Source: Actinoalloteichus hymeniacidonis (lineage in GTDB: Bacteria; Actinomycetota; Actinomycetes; Mycobacteriales; Pseudonocardiaceae). Taken from it: a DNA stretch of 64,000 nt. Shown one piece after another: positions 48,079 to 56,818 of the stretch (position 1 is its first letter; every line of letters starts with the position of its first letter). The notes below the pieces were generated by a model. It worked only from the letters and a program-made list of their open reading frames with translations, had not been told where the DNA came from and did not search any database. Position numbers and translations under genes: made by a program. The DNA lies in the NCBI RefSeq assembly GCF_014203365.1, contig NZ_JACHIS010000001.1:2480001-2544000 (forward strand). The letters are read 5' to 3'.

Positions 48079-49221
48079 ATGACCAGCTCCGCCGTTCTCG
48101 ACCGGATCGCCTCGGTGACGCTGTCCTCGGTGACATTGCCGCTGTCCACCGGAATCAGCGACGCCAAGGTCCTCACCGGCAGACAGCGGCCGATGACCGA
48201 GGTCGTCTTCCTGTTCGCCGAGATCACGACCGAGCAGGGCGCCGAGGGCGTCGGCTTCAGCTATTCCAAGCGCGCCGGTGGCCCCGCCCAGTTCGCCCAC
48301 GCCAAGGAGGTCGCGCCCGACCTGATCGGCGAGGACCCCAGCGACATCGGTCGGTTGTGGACGAAGCTGGTGTGGGCGGGTGCCTCGGTCGGCCGCAGCG
48401 GCGCCGCGACCCAGGCCCTGGCCGCGATCGACGTCGCGCTGTGGGACCTGAAGGCAAAGCGGGCCGGGCTGCCGTTGGCGAAACTGCTCGGCGCGCACCG
48501 GGACTCGGTGCGCTGCTACAACACCTCTGGTGGCTTCCTGCACGAGTCGGTCGAGCAGATCAAGGACAACGCCACCCGCACCCTGGAGTCCGGGGTCGGC
48601 GGAATCAAGATCAAGGTCGGGCAGGCCGATTGGGCCGAGGACCTGCGGCGCGTCGCCGCGGTCCGAGAGCACATCGGAGACGTGCCCCTGATGGTCGATG
48701 CCAACCAACAGTGGGACCGGCCCACGGCGATGCGGGTCGGCCGGGCGCTGGAGGAGTTCGGGCTGGTCTGGATCGAGGAGCCCCTGGACGCCTACGACGC
48801 CGAGGGACATGCCAACCTCACCCGGTCGCTGACCACGGCGATCGCCTCCGGGGAGATGCTGACCAGCGTCGCCGAGCACTACGAGCTGATCCGCAACGGT
48901 GCCGTCGACATCCTGCAACCGGATGCCCCCCGCATCGGCGGAATCACCCAGTTCCTCAAGCTCGCCACGCTGGCCGACCACCGCAATCTGCAGATCGCCC
49001 CGCACTTCGCAATGGAGATCCACGTCCACCTCGCTGCGGCCTACCCGCATGAGCCGTGGGTCGAGCACTTCGACTGGCTGTACCCGCTGTTCAACGAGCG
49101 GTTGGCGACCGTGGACGGGCGCATGCAGCTGTCCGACCGTCCCGGTCTGGGGATCACCTTGAGCGAGCAGACCAGGGCGTGGACGGTCGATCGTGTCGTG
49201 ATCGACTCGCCGATTCGCTGA
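48079..49221 (+). CDS. Galactarate/L-talarate-type dehydratase (enolase superfamily)
   Basis: This 380-residue member of the mandelate racemase subgroup has IKIKVGQ (K-x-K), MVDANQQWD, WIEEPLDAYD, ASGEMLTS, QPDAPRIGGI and the catalytic His in APHFAMEIHVHLAAAYP. It resembles L-talarate/galactarate dehydratase. Together with gudD it would let the cell use both main aldaric acids from oxidised sugars and pectin. AAAGGAG lies just upstream of ATG 48079. Exact substrate specificity within this family cannot be read by eye. Confidence 0.85.
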   Translation: MTSSAVLDRIASVTLSSVTLPLSTGISDAKVLTGRQRPMTEVVFLFAEITTEQGAEGVGFSYSKRAGGPAQFAHAKEVAPDLIGEDPSDIGRLWTKLVWAGASVGRSGAATQALAAIDVALWDLKAKRAGLPLAKLLGAHRDSVRCYNTSGGFLHESVEQIKDNATRTLESGVGGIKIKVGQADWAEDLRRVAAVREHIGDVPLMVDANQQWDRPTAMRVGRALEEFGLVWIEEPLDAYDAEGHANLTRSLTTAIASGEMLTSVAEHYELIRNGAVDILQPDAPRIGGITQFLKLATLADHRNLQIAPHFAMEIHVHLAAAYPHEPWVEHFDWLYPLFNERLATVDGRMQLSDRPGLGITLSEQTRAWTVDRVVIDSPIR

Positions 49222-49257
49222 CACACACGCCGTCCGAGGCCCGAAAGAGGAGGAATC

Positions 49258-50742
49258 GTGGTCGACACCGAGATCCACGACATCGTCCTCGTCGGCGCAG
49301 GCATCGTCAGTGCCACCCTCGGCACGCTGATCGCGACACTGCAGCCCGACTGGCGGATCACGGTGTTGGAACGGCTCGGCGAGCCCGGCAACGAGAGCTC
49401 GCACGCCTGGAACAACGCCGGGACGGGCCATGCGGGGCTCTGCGAGTTCAACTACACGCCGCGCGGTTCGGACGGCACCGTCGATGCGACGGGTGCCGTC
49501 CGGATCGGCGAGCAGTACCTCACCTCGCTGTGTTTCTGGGCCGAGTTGGTGGCGCAGGGACAGCTCGGCGACCCCGGCGACTTCATCCGGTCGACGCCGC
49601 ATCTGGGACTCGGGCGTGGAACCGACGGGGTGGCCTACCTTCGGGCCCGCCATGCGGCCTTGCGGGAGCATCCGCTGTTCGCGGACCTGGAGATCAGCGC
49701 GGACCGGAGCCGATTGGAAGCCTGGCTGCCGCTGGTGCTCCGAGGCCGGGACGAGCGAGAACCGATCGCGGTCACCCGATCAAGGCAGGGCACCGACGTC
49801 GATTTCGGGGTGCTGACCCGTCGGCTTCTCGCCGCGCTGCAACGACGGGGCGTCGCCGTCCGGACCCACCACGAGGTCCGGTCCCTGCGGCGCGGGCAGG
49901 GACGGTGGGAGATCGGCGTCCGCGACCGACGGGCCGACCGGGTGGAGACGTTGCGCTCCCGATTCGTGTTCGTCGGTGCGGGCGGAGCGACGCTGCCACT
50001 CCTACAGGGTGCGGGCGTGCCCGAGGTACGCGGCCTGGGCGCATTCCCCATCAGCGGCCGATTCCTGCGCGCCTCCCGACCGGCCCTGGTCGCCGAGCAC
50101 CCGGCGAAGCTCTACGGTCATGCCGCGCCGGGTGCGCCCTCGATCTCCGTTCCACACCTGGATCGGCGAGTCGTCGCAGGCCGGGAGCACCTGTTGTTCG
50201 GGCCCTTCGCCGCGTTCTCCCCGCGCTTCCTCAAACGCGGCCGTCACACCGACCTGGTGCGGTCGATACGACCCGACAACCTGCCGACCCTGCTGGCCAC
50301 GGCCAGGGACAACCCGTCGCTGCTGGCCTATCTGGTGCGGCAGCTGACGCAGTCCTCGGCTGCCCGGCTGGCCGCGCTGCGGGAGTTCGTGCCCACCGCA
50401 CAGGAAGCGGACTGGAAACTGATCACCGCAGGCCAACGAGTCCAGACCCTCAGAACCGTTGCGGGCCGGGGCACGATGGTCGGTTTCGGCGCCGAGCAGT
50501 TGATCACCGAGGACGCCACGCTGGCGGCGTTGTTGGGTGCCTCGCCCGGCGCCTCGGCCTCGGCATCGGCGATGGTGGCCGTCCTGGCCGGGTGTTTCCC
50601 CGATCGAATGCCCGCCTGGGAGTCCAGACTGCGCACCTTGGCGCCGAATGCCTCGGAGCTGTTGGCGACGGGGCAGGCCATCGATCGACTGGCCCACGCC
50701 CGGCGAACCCTGGGCCTGGACCCGCTGATCTCCCGTTCCTGA
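49258..50742 (+). CDS. mqo: Malate:quinone oxidoreductase
   Basis: This 494-residue FAD enzyme has the FAD loop VLVGAGIVSATLGTLI, the Mqo signature SHAWNNAGTGHAGLCEFNYTP and the late FAD motif AGQRVQTLRT. It oxidises malate to oxaloacetate at the membrane and feeds the quinone pool. GTG 49258 has AGAGGAGG upstream. Placement inside an aldarate operon is unusual; it could help burn the extra TCA intermediates made from aldarates or act on another 2-hydroxy acid. Confidence 0.9.
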   Translation: MVDTEIHDIVLVGAGIVSATLGTLIATLQPDWRITVLERLGEPGNESSHAWNNAGTGHAGLCEFNYTPRGSDGTVDATGAVRIGEQYLTSLCFWAELVAQGQLGDPGDFIRSTPHLGLGRGTDGVAYLRARHAALREHPLFADLEISADRSRLEAWLPLVLRGRDEREPIAVTRSRQGTDVDFGVLTRRLLAALQRRGVAVRTHHEVRSLRRGQGRWEIGVRDRRADRVETLRSRFVFVGAGGATLPLLQGAGVPEVRGLGAFPISGRFLRASRPALVAEHPAKLYGHAAPGAPSISVPHLDRRVVAGREHLLFGPFAAFSPRFLKRGRHTDLVRSIRPDNLPTLLATARDNPSLLAYLVRQLTQSSAARLAALREFVPTAQEADWKLITAGQRVQTLRTVAGRGTMVGFGAEQLITEDATLAALLGASPGASASASAMVAVLAGCFPDRMPAWESRLRTLAPNASELLATGQAIDRLAHARRTLGLDPLISRS

Positions 50743-50753
50743 AGGGAATCCCG

Positions 50754-52172
50754 ATGGACCCCGACGTTCTGCGTCGTCTGCACGACATCCTCGGACCGGC
50801 CGGTGTGGTCGCCGATCCCGACCTGCTACGGGGGTATCTGTCCGACTGGCGAGGCGCCTACCAGGGCACGGCTGCGGTGGTGGCCCGGCCCGCCGACACC
50901 GGACAGGTCGCCGAGATCCTCGGGCTCTGCCATCGCCGGGGCGTGGCGGTCGTTCCGCAGGGCGGCAACACCGGGTTATGCGGGGGAGCGGTGCCCGACC
51001 GCTCCGGGACCCAGCTCGTGCTGTCCACGAACCGGTTGCGGCGTATTCGGGGAGTCGACCGTGCCGACCAGACGATCACCGTCGAGGCAGGGGTGGTCCT
51101 GCAGACCGTGCAGGAAGCCGCCGACGCCGCCGGACTGCTGTTCCCGCTCTCGCTGGGCGCGGAGGGCAGCTGCACCATCGGCGGCAACCTCGCGACCAAC
51201 GCGGGCGGCACCGCCGTGGTCCGCTACGGGACGATGCGCGAGCTCACCCTCGGCGTGGAGGTGGTGCTGCCGGACGGTCGGATCTGGAACGGCCTGCGTG
51301 GCCTGCGCAAGGACAACACCGGATACGATCTCAAACAGCTGTTCATCGGCTCGGAGGGCACCCTCGGCGTGATCACCGCCGCCGTGCTGGCCCTTCATCC
51401 GGCGATTCGTAGCCGTGCCACCGCGTGGGTCGCGCTCTCCGACCCGCAGGCGGCGGTGGACCTCATCGAGATCGTGCGCGCCACCGCCGGATCGCGGCTG
51501 TCGGGTTTCGAACTGATGTCCGCGCAGAGCGTGGAATTCGTGTTGCGCCATGTGTCGGGCACCCGTGATCCCTTCGGGTCTGCGCACCCGTGGTTCGCGC
51601 TCCTGGAACTCAGCGATCCGATGGCGGACGCGCCGCTGGCGCAGACCCTGGAGACGGTGTTGGGCGAGGCCTTCGAACGCGAGCTGCTCCGGGACGCCGT
51701 CGTCGCCGACGGTTCCACACAGGTCGCGGCGCTGTGGGCACTGCGCGAGGGAATCTCGGAGGCGCAGAACCACGAGGGACCCAGCCTCAAACACGACATC
51801 ACGGTGCCGATCAGTGTCATTCCGGCCTTCGTCGCCGCCACCGACGACGCGCTGCGGGCGACGATGCCCGGCATTCGCATCGTGACCTACGGCCATGTCG
51901 GCGACGGGAATCTGCACTACAACCTGAGCAAACCACCGGGGACGGACGACGAGGTGTTCCGCAGCAGAGCAGCGGAGCTGGCCCGCGTCGTCTACGACTC
52001 GACGGCCGGGTTCGCGGGCAGCATCAGTGCCGAACACGGGCTGGGCCAGTCGAAACGCGAAGTGATCGCGGACTACAAGCCTGCGGTGGAGCTCGACCTG
52101 ATGCGCGGGATCAAGCAGCTGTTCGACCCGGCGGGACTGATGAATCCGGGCAAGGTACTGCCGGAAGGATGA
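50754..52172 (+). CDS. FAD-linked 2-hydroxyacid oxidase (GlcD/D-2-hydroxyglutarate dehydrogenase family)
   Basis: This 472-residue VAO-type flavoprotein has FAD contacts VPQGGNTGLCGGAVPD, the run EGSCTIGGNLATNAGG and the region GYDLKQLFIGSEGTLGVIT, and catalytic-site motifs YGHVGDGNLHYN and SAEHGLGQSKREVI. The family oxidises D-2-hydroxy acids (lactate, glycolate, 2-hydroxyglutarate). It starts 11 bp after mqo and ends the operon. A role in handling a hydroxy-acid by-product of aldarate breakdown is inferred. A 201-bp gap without a gene follows. Confidence 0.88.
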   Translation: MDPDVLRRLHDILGPAGVVADPDLLRGYLSDWRGAYQGTAAVVARPADTGQVAEILGLCHRRGVAVVPQGGNTGLCGGAVPDRSGTQLVLSTNRLRRIRGVDRADQTITVEAGVVLQTVQEAADAAGLLFPLSLGAEGSCTIGGNLATNAGGTAVVRYGTMRELTLGVEVVLPDGRIWNGLRGLRKDNTGYDLKQLFIGSEGTLGVITAAVLALHPAIRSRATAWVALSDPQAAVDLIEIVRATAGSRLSGFELMSAQSVEFVLRHVSGTRDPFGSAHPWFALLELSDPMADAPLAQTLETVLGEAFERELLRDAVVADGSTQVAALWALREGISEAQNHEGPSLKHDITVPISVIPAFVAATDDALRATMPGIRIVTYGHVGDGNLHYNLSKPPGTDDEVFRSRAAELARVVYDSTAGFAGSISAEHGLGQSKREVIADYKPAVELDLMRGIKQLFDPAGLMNPGKVLPEG

Positions 52173-52373
52173 CCGCGAACTACGCGGTTTCCTCGGTCGC
52201 GGTCGGTCTGCGGGCGCGGTGGGTGTAGCGCGAGCACAACTTGTTTCCGTGTCAATCAGATCGCTGTTGCGTCTCGTTCCCGGGGTTGTGGGAACCCCGG
52301 GACGTCGACTCGGCTCTAATGCGCGCATGGTGGCCGCACCGGGGCGACGTGCCGTTGAACGACTGGGGAGTCC

Positions 52374-52685
52374 ATGGAGAGCAGCTGGCTGATCTGGCCG
52401 ATCGGCCTCGTGGTGTTGATCGCGGCCGGGTTCGTCGCCGCATTGCTGCCAAGGTTGCGGCACCGCGAGACCATGCGCCGAACGGCTTGGTCGACCGCAC
52501 GGTCCGCCATCGACAGCGCATCGGTGAGTCGGGACGCCGCGACCGTGGCGGTGCCGGAGGCCGATCAGCTGTTGCACAAGGCCGAACTACTCGTCGCGGG
52601 CGGCGGCGGTACGGCGGCGGCCACCGAAGCGGCGAGCAGTGCCGGGCGTGCCGATCGACTGTGGCGGGAGGCCGGTCATGACTGA
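52374..52685 (+). CDS. Small single-pass membrane protein, 103 aa
   Basis: The protein begins MESSWLIWPIGLVVLIAAGFVAALLPRLRHRE, a single N-terminal membrane segment followed by a basic stop-transfer stretch, then a helical Ala/Glu-rich cytoplasmic tail. I do not recognise a family. Its last eight bases overlap the next ATG, making it the first gene of a tight three-gene membrane set. Confidence 0.75.
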   Translation: MESSWLIWPIGLVVLIAAGFVAALLPRLRHRETMRRTAWSTARSAIDSASVSRDAATVAVPEADQLLHKAELLVAGGGGTAAATEAASSAGRADRLWREAGHD

Positions 52686-54078
52686 ATCGCGACAACGACG
52701 ACTGCCCTCGGCAGGTGTGCTCCGCTGGGGAGTCCTCCTGCTCGGGCTGGCCGTTCTGGCGGTGTTCCTGTTCGCGCAGGTGCAGAGTGTCGACGTCAGC
52801 TACGGCCAGTCTCCCTCGGAGGAATCGCCCGACTACGAGGAGGGCTCGGCGGGTGAGCTGAGCGGCGCGACCGTGCCCACGGTGTCGGAGATGGAGGACA
52901 TGCTCGCCGACGAGCCCGTCGTCCGGCTGCCGGGTGCGGTGGCGTACTGGGACACCGAGCAGGTCGCGGCCGCCATCGGCGACGACGACGTCCGCATCAT
53001 CGTGGCCCCGCCGGGACTCGACGACAGCGCTCGTGAGGCTGTCCGGCAGGTTAACCGTGATCCCGAACTCGACGACCTGACCGTGCGGATCATCGGCACC
53101 GAGATCACCGGCAGCAGTTGGCAGGCGAGCAACAACAACGCCGAGGACTGGCGGGACCAGTACGTCACCGGTGATGTGACGACCCTGTTGGTCACGATGA
53201 TCAGCAAACTTCGCGATGTCGAGCGCCCGGAGAGCGAATCGGTCTTCGCCTGGCGGGAGCCCACCGACGTCGAGATCTCCGAGGTACTGGCCGAGTTGGA
53301 CGCGACAGGCGCGTATATCGCCGACGACGCCACCCTCGACGAGGTTCCGATCAGGACTGCTGGCCTGGCGTTCCCCGACGCCGAGCCGCTGTACGTCATG
53401 CTGCCGCCCCAGCAGTTCGGCGAGCCGGTTCCCCGGTACGCGCCTGCGGTGGCCGAGTCGTTCCCCGACCGTCCCGTGATCGTCATGTACGGCTCGTGGC
53501 CGGAATACGCGGGCCCCGATGCCGAGGAGTTCGCCGATCTGGCGGTCGGATCGATGTTCGGCCAGCTCGACTATCGGCTCAGCAGGTACGACTACCCACA
53601 GGACAACGTGCTGGGCAGCTACCTGAATCGGATCACCGACATCCGCTACGCAGGCTTGTTCGACCGACCATTGCCCTATCAGCCCCTCGACCCGCTCCGG
53701 GTGGCGCTGCCCGCGCTGCCCTGGGTGTTCGCGGTCTGTGTGCTGGCCTTCCTGGTGTTGTCCATCCGCACCGTGGGCAGCTTCAACCAGGCGCCTCGAC
53801 GGACCGCGGAGCGACGACTCGTCGGGCCACCGGCACGGCTCGCCGGGCTCACCGCGCTGGCCATCGAGATCTCCGGCCTGACCGATGGGGCGAGCAATCC
53901 GGCCTTGACCAGGGCCATCACCCGCATCCAAGCCGCGCAGCGCGGCCTGTCGGGGAAACTGCCCCTTCGATCGGTACATCGAGAATTAGACGTGGCCGAG
54001 ACCGAGTTGGACGAGGCCGCGCGTCTGTTGGGTCGCCCCGAGTACCGGCCGGGCCTCTACCTGCAAGGCGGTCTGTGA
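52678..54078 (+). CDS. Two-pass membrane protein with large outer domain, unknown function
   Basis: This 466-residue protein has a first membrane segment at about 17-35 (LRWGVLLLGLAVLAVFLF). An acidic outer domain to about 350 contains VRIIVAPPGLDDSAREAV and VTTLLVTMISKLRDV. A second membrane segment (LPWVFAVCVLAFLVLSIR) and a cytoplasmic helical tail follow. I see no known catalytic motif. The start overlaps the previous gene by eight bases, and the stop overlaps the next ATG (TGATG). The outer domain faintly recalls TPM-type sensor domains; this is weak. Confidence 0.78.
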   Translation: MTESRQRRLPSAGVLRWGVLLLGLAVLAVFLFAQVQSVDVSYGQSPSEESPDYEEGSAGELSGATVPTVSEMEDMLADEPVVRLPGAVAYWDTEQVAAAIGDDDVRIIVAPPGLDDSAREAVRQVNRDPELDDLTVRIIGTEITGSSWQASNNNAEDWRDQYVTGDVTTLLVTMISKLRDVERPESESVFAWREPTDVEISEVLAELDATGAYIADDATLDEVPIRTAGLAFPDAEPLYVMLPPQQFGEPVPRYAPAVAESFPDRPVIVMYGSWPEYAGPDAEEFADLAVGSMFGQLDYRLSRYDYPQDNVLGSYLNRITDIRYAGLFDRPLPYQPLDPLRVALPALPWVFAVCVLAFLVLSIRTVGSFNQAPRRTAERRLVGPPARLAGLTALAIEISGLTDGASNPALTRAITRIQAAQRGLSGKLPLRSVHRELDVAETELDEAARLLGRPEYRPGLYLQGGL

Positions 54079-55016
54079 TGAGACGACTGCGGCGACTGAT
54101 CACCGCTCCCTTCGCCTTCGCGCTTGCCGGGTGTCTGTTACTCACCGGCTGGGCGCTGTGGTCCGACGGCATTTTCGACGGGCCCATCGCCGGCCAGGTT
54201 CGGGAGTCCTCGGTGTATGCCGACCCCGGCATCGATCTGGACCAGCAGGCTGCCGAACGCGTCATCGGCAACCGCAGACTGGTCGTGGTCATGTTGGAGC
54301 CGGGAGCCGACCTGGCCGAGGCCTGCGACAGCATCGGCACCGTCGCCGACGGCAACGTCGGTTTGATCCTCAGCCCGGAGACCGGACCGGACCCCGTGTT
54401 CGACCGCTACGGGTGCTCGTTGATCCCCGGGTACGACGACGAGAACTTCGGTAAGGCCTTCGCGGCGGACATGACGATCGCCAACGGCGTTGCTGGCTTC
54501 GTCGACCGCCCGATCGACGCGCTCAAGGTGGTCGCGGTCAACTACGACACGCTGGTCAAGGCGGGAACCGTGCCCGACGGACCCCGTAGCTTCAGCCCGT
54601 CCCTGCCGCGTTACCTCGCCGCCGCCGCGGCGATCGCCGCCGTGCTGATCGGAACCACGACGATCTACGTCTTCTCTTACCGGGCCGGGCGGATCGCGGC
54701 GGCGCGTCGGGCCCGCCGGGAGGCCGCGACCGATTCGCGCAGCGTGCTCAGCGCGGGCGCGGCGGGATTGGCGCAGCAGATCATCGAGTTGGACCGTCGG
54801 TACCAGCCCCGGATCTCGCAGAGCGGCGCCTATCAGGGCAGACCCCGGCAGGGCAGCTTCGAGTTCGAGTACCCGCGCCTGGCCGCCGACTACGGGAAAC
54901 TACTGGAGTCGATCCAGAAGGCCGATTCCCTCGGCGGGAGGGAGACCGACGACATCGCCGATCGCATCGGGGCACTGAGCCAGCGCGCCACCAGACTCGC
55001 GGACAAAACGGAGTGA
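54078..55016 (+). CDS. Two-pass membrane protein, related in layout to its upstream neighbour
   Basis: This 312-residue protein begins MRRLRRLITAPFAFALAGCLL, either a signal anchor or a lipoprotein-like signal (ALAGC). The outer domain to about 185 contains RLVVVMLEPGADLAEACDSI and NVGLILSPETGPDPVFDRYGC. A second segment follows (LAAAAAIAAVLIGTTTIYVF), then a basic helical cytoplasmic tail. The layout repeats that of the 466-residue neighbour, so the two probably form one complex with the 103-residue protein. No function can be assigned. Confidence 0.78.
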   Translation: MRRLRRLITAPFAFALAGCLLLTGWALWSDGIFDGPIAGQVRESSVYADPGIDLDQQAAERVIGNRRLVVVMLEPGADLAEACDSIGTVADGNVGLILSPETGPDPVFDRYGCSLIPGYDDENFGKAFAADMTIANGVAGFVDRPIDALKVVAVNYDTLVKAGTVPDGPRSFSPSLPRYLAAAAAIAAVLIGTTTIYVFSYRAGRIAAARRARREAATDSRSVLSAGAAGLAQQIIELDRRYQPRISQSGAYQGRPRQGSFEFEYPRLAADYGKLLESIQKADSLGGRETDDIADRIGALSQRATRLADKTE

Positions 55017-55036
55017 CACAGCTGCGTCTCGGCGCG

Positions 55037-55075
55037 ATCGGGCCGTTCCCGGAACGGGTCAGGGAACGGCCCGAT
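55037..55075. terminator. Bidirectional terminator hairpin
   Basis: Perfect 14-bp arms ATCGGGCCGTTCCC and GGGAACGGCCCGAT have an 11-nt loop, between the convergent membrane-protein operon and the frameshifted gene. Confidence 0.75.
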
Positions 55076-55088
55076 TACTCGTCGCGGT

Positions 55089-55821
55089 CTACGCCAGCTC
55101 CCACACGGTGACCGTGATGTCGGTGAACTGGGAGAGCGCCTCGGGCGGGGACAGGCTCGTCACGGTGAAATAGCCGACCCGGCCGCCCGAGGTGTGGAAA
55201 CACGCCATCGAACCGACCCGGACGGGAACCCACCTCCCACCGAGATGGGTGTTCAGCTGCTCGGCGCACTGCTCGTGGTCGGGCTCGACCTCGGAATCCC
55301 AGGCGACCAGCGCAGTGCCCCGACCTCGTTGGGCGCCCCGAAGTAGAGATCGCCGAGCACCGCGCGGCCGGGCGGCGATTGATCCAGGTACCACCCCCCG
55401 CCGGTGCCGCCGTAACCGCCGAGCTCCAGGGTGCCGCTCCACCACACGCCGACCGACGCCGATTCCTCGTCGGGGGCGGATTGGGTGGTGCCGGGTCGTC
55501 CTCGCTTTCCCCGGGCGGCTGATCCGGGAACTCCTCCGCAGGTGGTGGTGTGGGCACGGGCTCGGAGGTCGTCGGGGGAGCGGGGTTCGGCCCCGTATTC
55601 GAGGCGCGATCCGACGACAATGACACCATCAGAATGCTCGCCAACAACGCCACCACGAGCGACATCGAACCTAAGACGTACCAGACCCAGCCCGGAGTCT
55701 GGTTGAAGTGCACCCCGCCGCTGACTTTTTCCGCCTGCACGGCGTTGCCCTGGTTGCCCGTCACGATATTGCGGGTCTCGGAGTCGCCGTCGTCCCTCGG
55801 CCGTCCTCGACCTGCTGTCAT
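55089..55821 (-). pseudogene. Membrane protein with N-terminal RHIM-like motif, two apparent -1 frameshifts
   Basis: The reading starts MTAGRGRPRDDGDSETRN and carries GNQGNAVQAEKVSGGVHF, a RHIM-like amyloid motif, followed by one membrane segment (WVWYVLGSMSLVVALLASIL) and a Pro-rich linker. Sensible protein continues only if one C is added to the run at 55472-55476 (then DEESASVGVWWSGTLELGG to APNEVG) and one base to the run at 55318-55321 (then GTALVAWDSEVEPDHEQC to ITVTVWELA, stop at 55089). Both breaks lie in homopolymers, so they may be sequence errors; otherwise the gene is dead. The corrected product is about 244 residues, with the outer domain C-terminal and the motif in the cytoplasm. 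Confidence 0.6.
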
Positions 55822-56083
55822 CGTCTGCCTCCGGATCGTGACGCCGCGACAACGACGTTAATGGCTGCAGACGGGTTTCGGGACGGGATTCGCCCGGCGC
55901 ATTCCAGCGCGGCCGAGACACCGGGACGACGAGTGCCACCTCGCCATCGGGCTGCGCGGCGGGCGTCCGCGGAGCTGAGACCACCCTCGTCGGACGTCGG
56001 CCTGCCTTCCACAGACCTTCGTGACACCTCGGCAGACGAAAGTAGCTAGCGGGGGATATCGCAGGTCCGCTGGGGTGGAGCAC
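55822..56083. other. 262-bp intergenic gap, divergent promoters
   Basis: The frameshifted membrane gene and the ABC operon diverge from here. No dyad or coding signal stands out. Confidence 0.4.
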
Positions 56084-56818
56084 ATGATCGAGACACGGGG
56101 ACTGACCAAACGACATCGTGCCTTCACGGTGCTCGACGACCTCGGCTTCACCGCCCCGGCGGGACAGGTCACCGGGTTCGTCGGACCCAACGGCTCGGGC
56201 AAGACCTCCACCCTGCGGATCGTCGTGGGGCTCGACCGCCCCAGCGCGGGCACCGCCACCATCGACGGCCGTCCCCTGCGCGACCACCCCAACCCGCAGC
56301 GCGTCGCGGGCATCCTGCTCAACGCCGGGAACGCCCCGGCGGGGATGACTGCCCGGTCGCATCTGCGGTGGCTCGCCGCCGCCGGACGAATCCCGGACAA
56401 GCGCGCCGACGACCTGCTGGAAGAGGTCGGCCTCTCTTCGGTGGCCTCTCGGCGTATCGGTGCCCTGTCGCTGGGGATGCGCGGTCGTCTGGGGATCGCC
56501 GCCGCCCTGCTGGGCGATCCGGGCACGTTGATCCTGGACGAACCGGTCAACGGGCTCGACCCCGACGGCGTGCGGTGGATCCGACTCCTCATGCGCAGGC
56601 TCGCCGCCGAGGGCCGCTGTGTGCTGGTGTCCAGCCACCTGATGGCCGAGATGCAGCAGACCGCGGACCGCGTGGTGGTGCTCGGCGCGGGTCGACTGCT
56701 CGCCGAGATCGGCCTCGACGAACTCGGCGAGGGCGTCTCGTTGGAGGACGCCTACGTCGCACTCACCGCCGACGCCGCCCAGTACCGCGCGGGCAGCACC
56801 GAGAGGACCTCCGCATGA
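56084..56818 (+). CDS. ABC transporter ATPase
   Basis: This 244-residue ATP-binding subunit has Walker A GFVGPNGSGKTSTL, the signature LSLGMRGRLGIAAALL, Walker B GTLILDEPVNGLDPDG and the His loop VLVSSHLMAEM. It is of the drug/bacteriocin export (CcmA-like) type. ATG 56084 has GTGGAG upstream. The next gene, its permease, overlaps by four bases (ATGA). Confidence 0.94.
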   Translation: MIETRGLTKRHRAFTVLDDLGFTAPAGQVTGFVGPNGSGKTSTLRIVVGLDRPSAGTATIDGRPLRDHPNPQRVAGILLNAGNAPAGMTARSHLRWLAAAGRIPDKRADDLLEEVGLSSVASRRIGALSLGMRGRLGIAAALLGDPGTLILDEPVNGLDPDGVRWIRLLMRRLAAEGRCVLVSSHLMAEMQQTADRVVVLGAGRLLAEIGLDELGEGVSLEDAYVALTADAAQYRAGSTERTSA

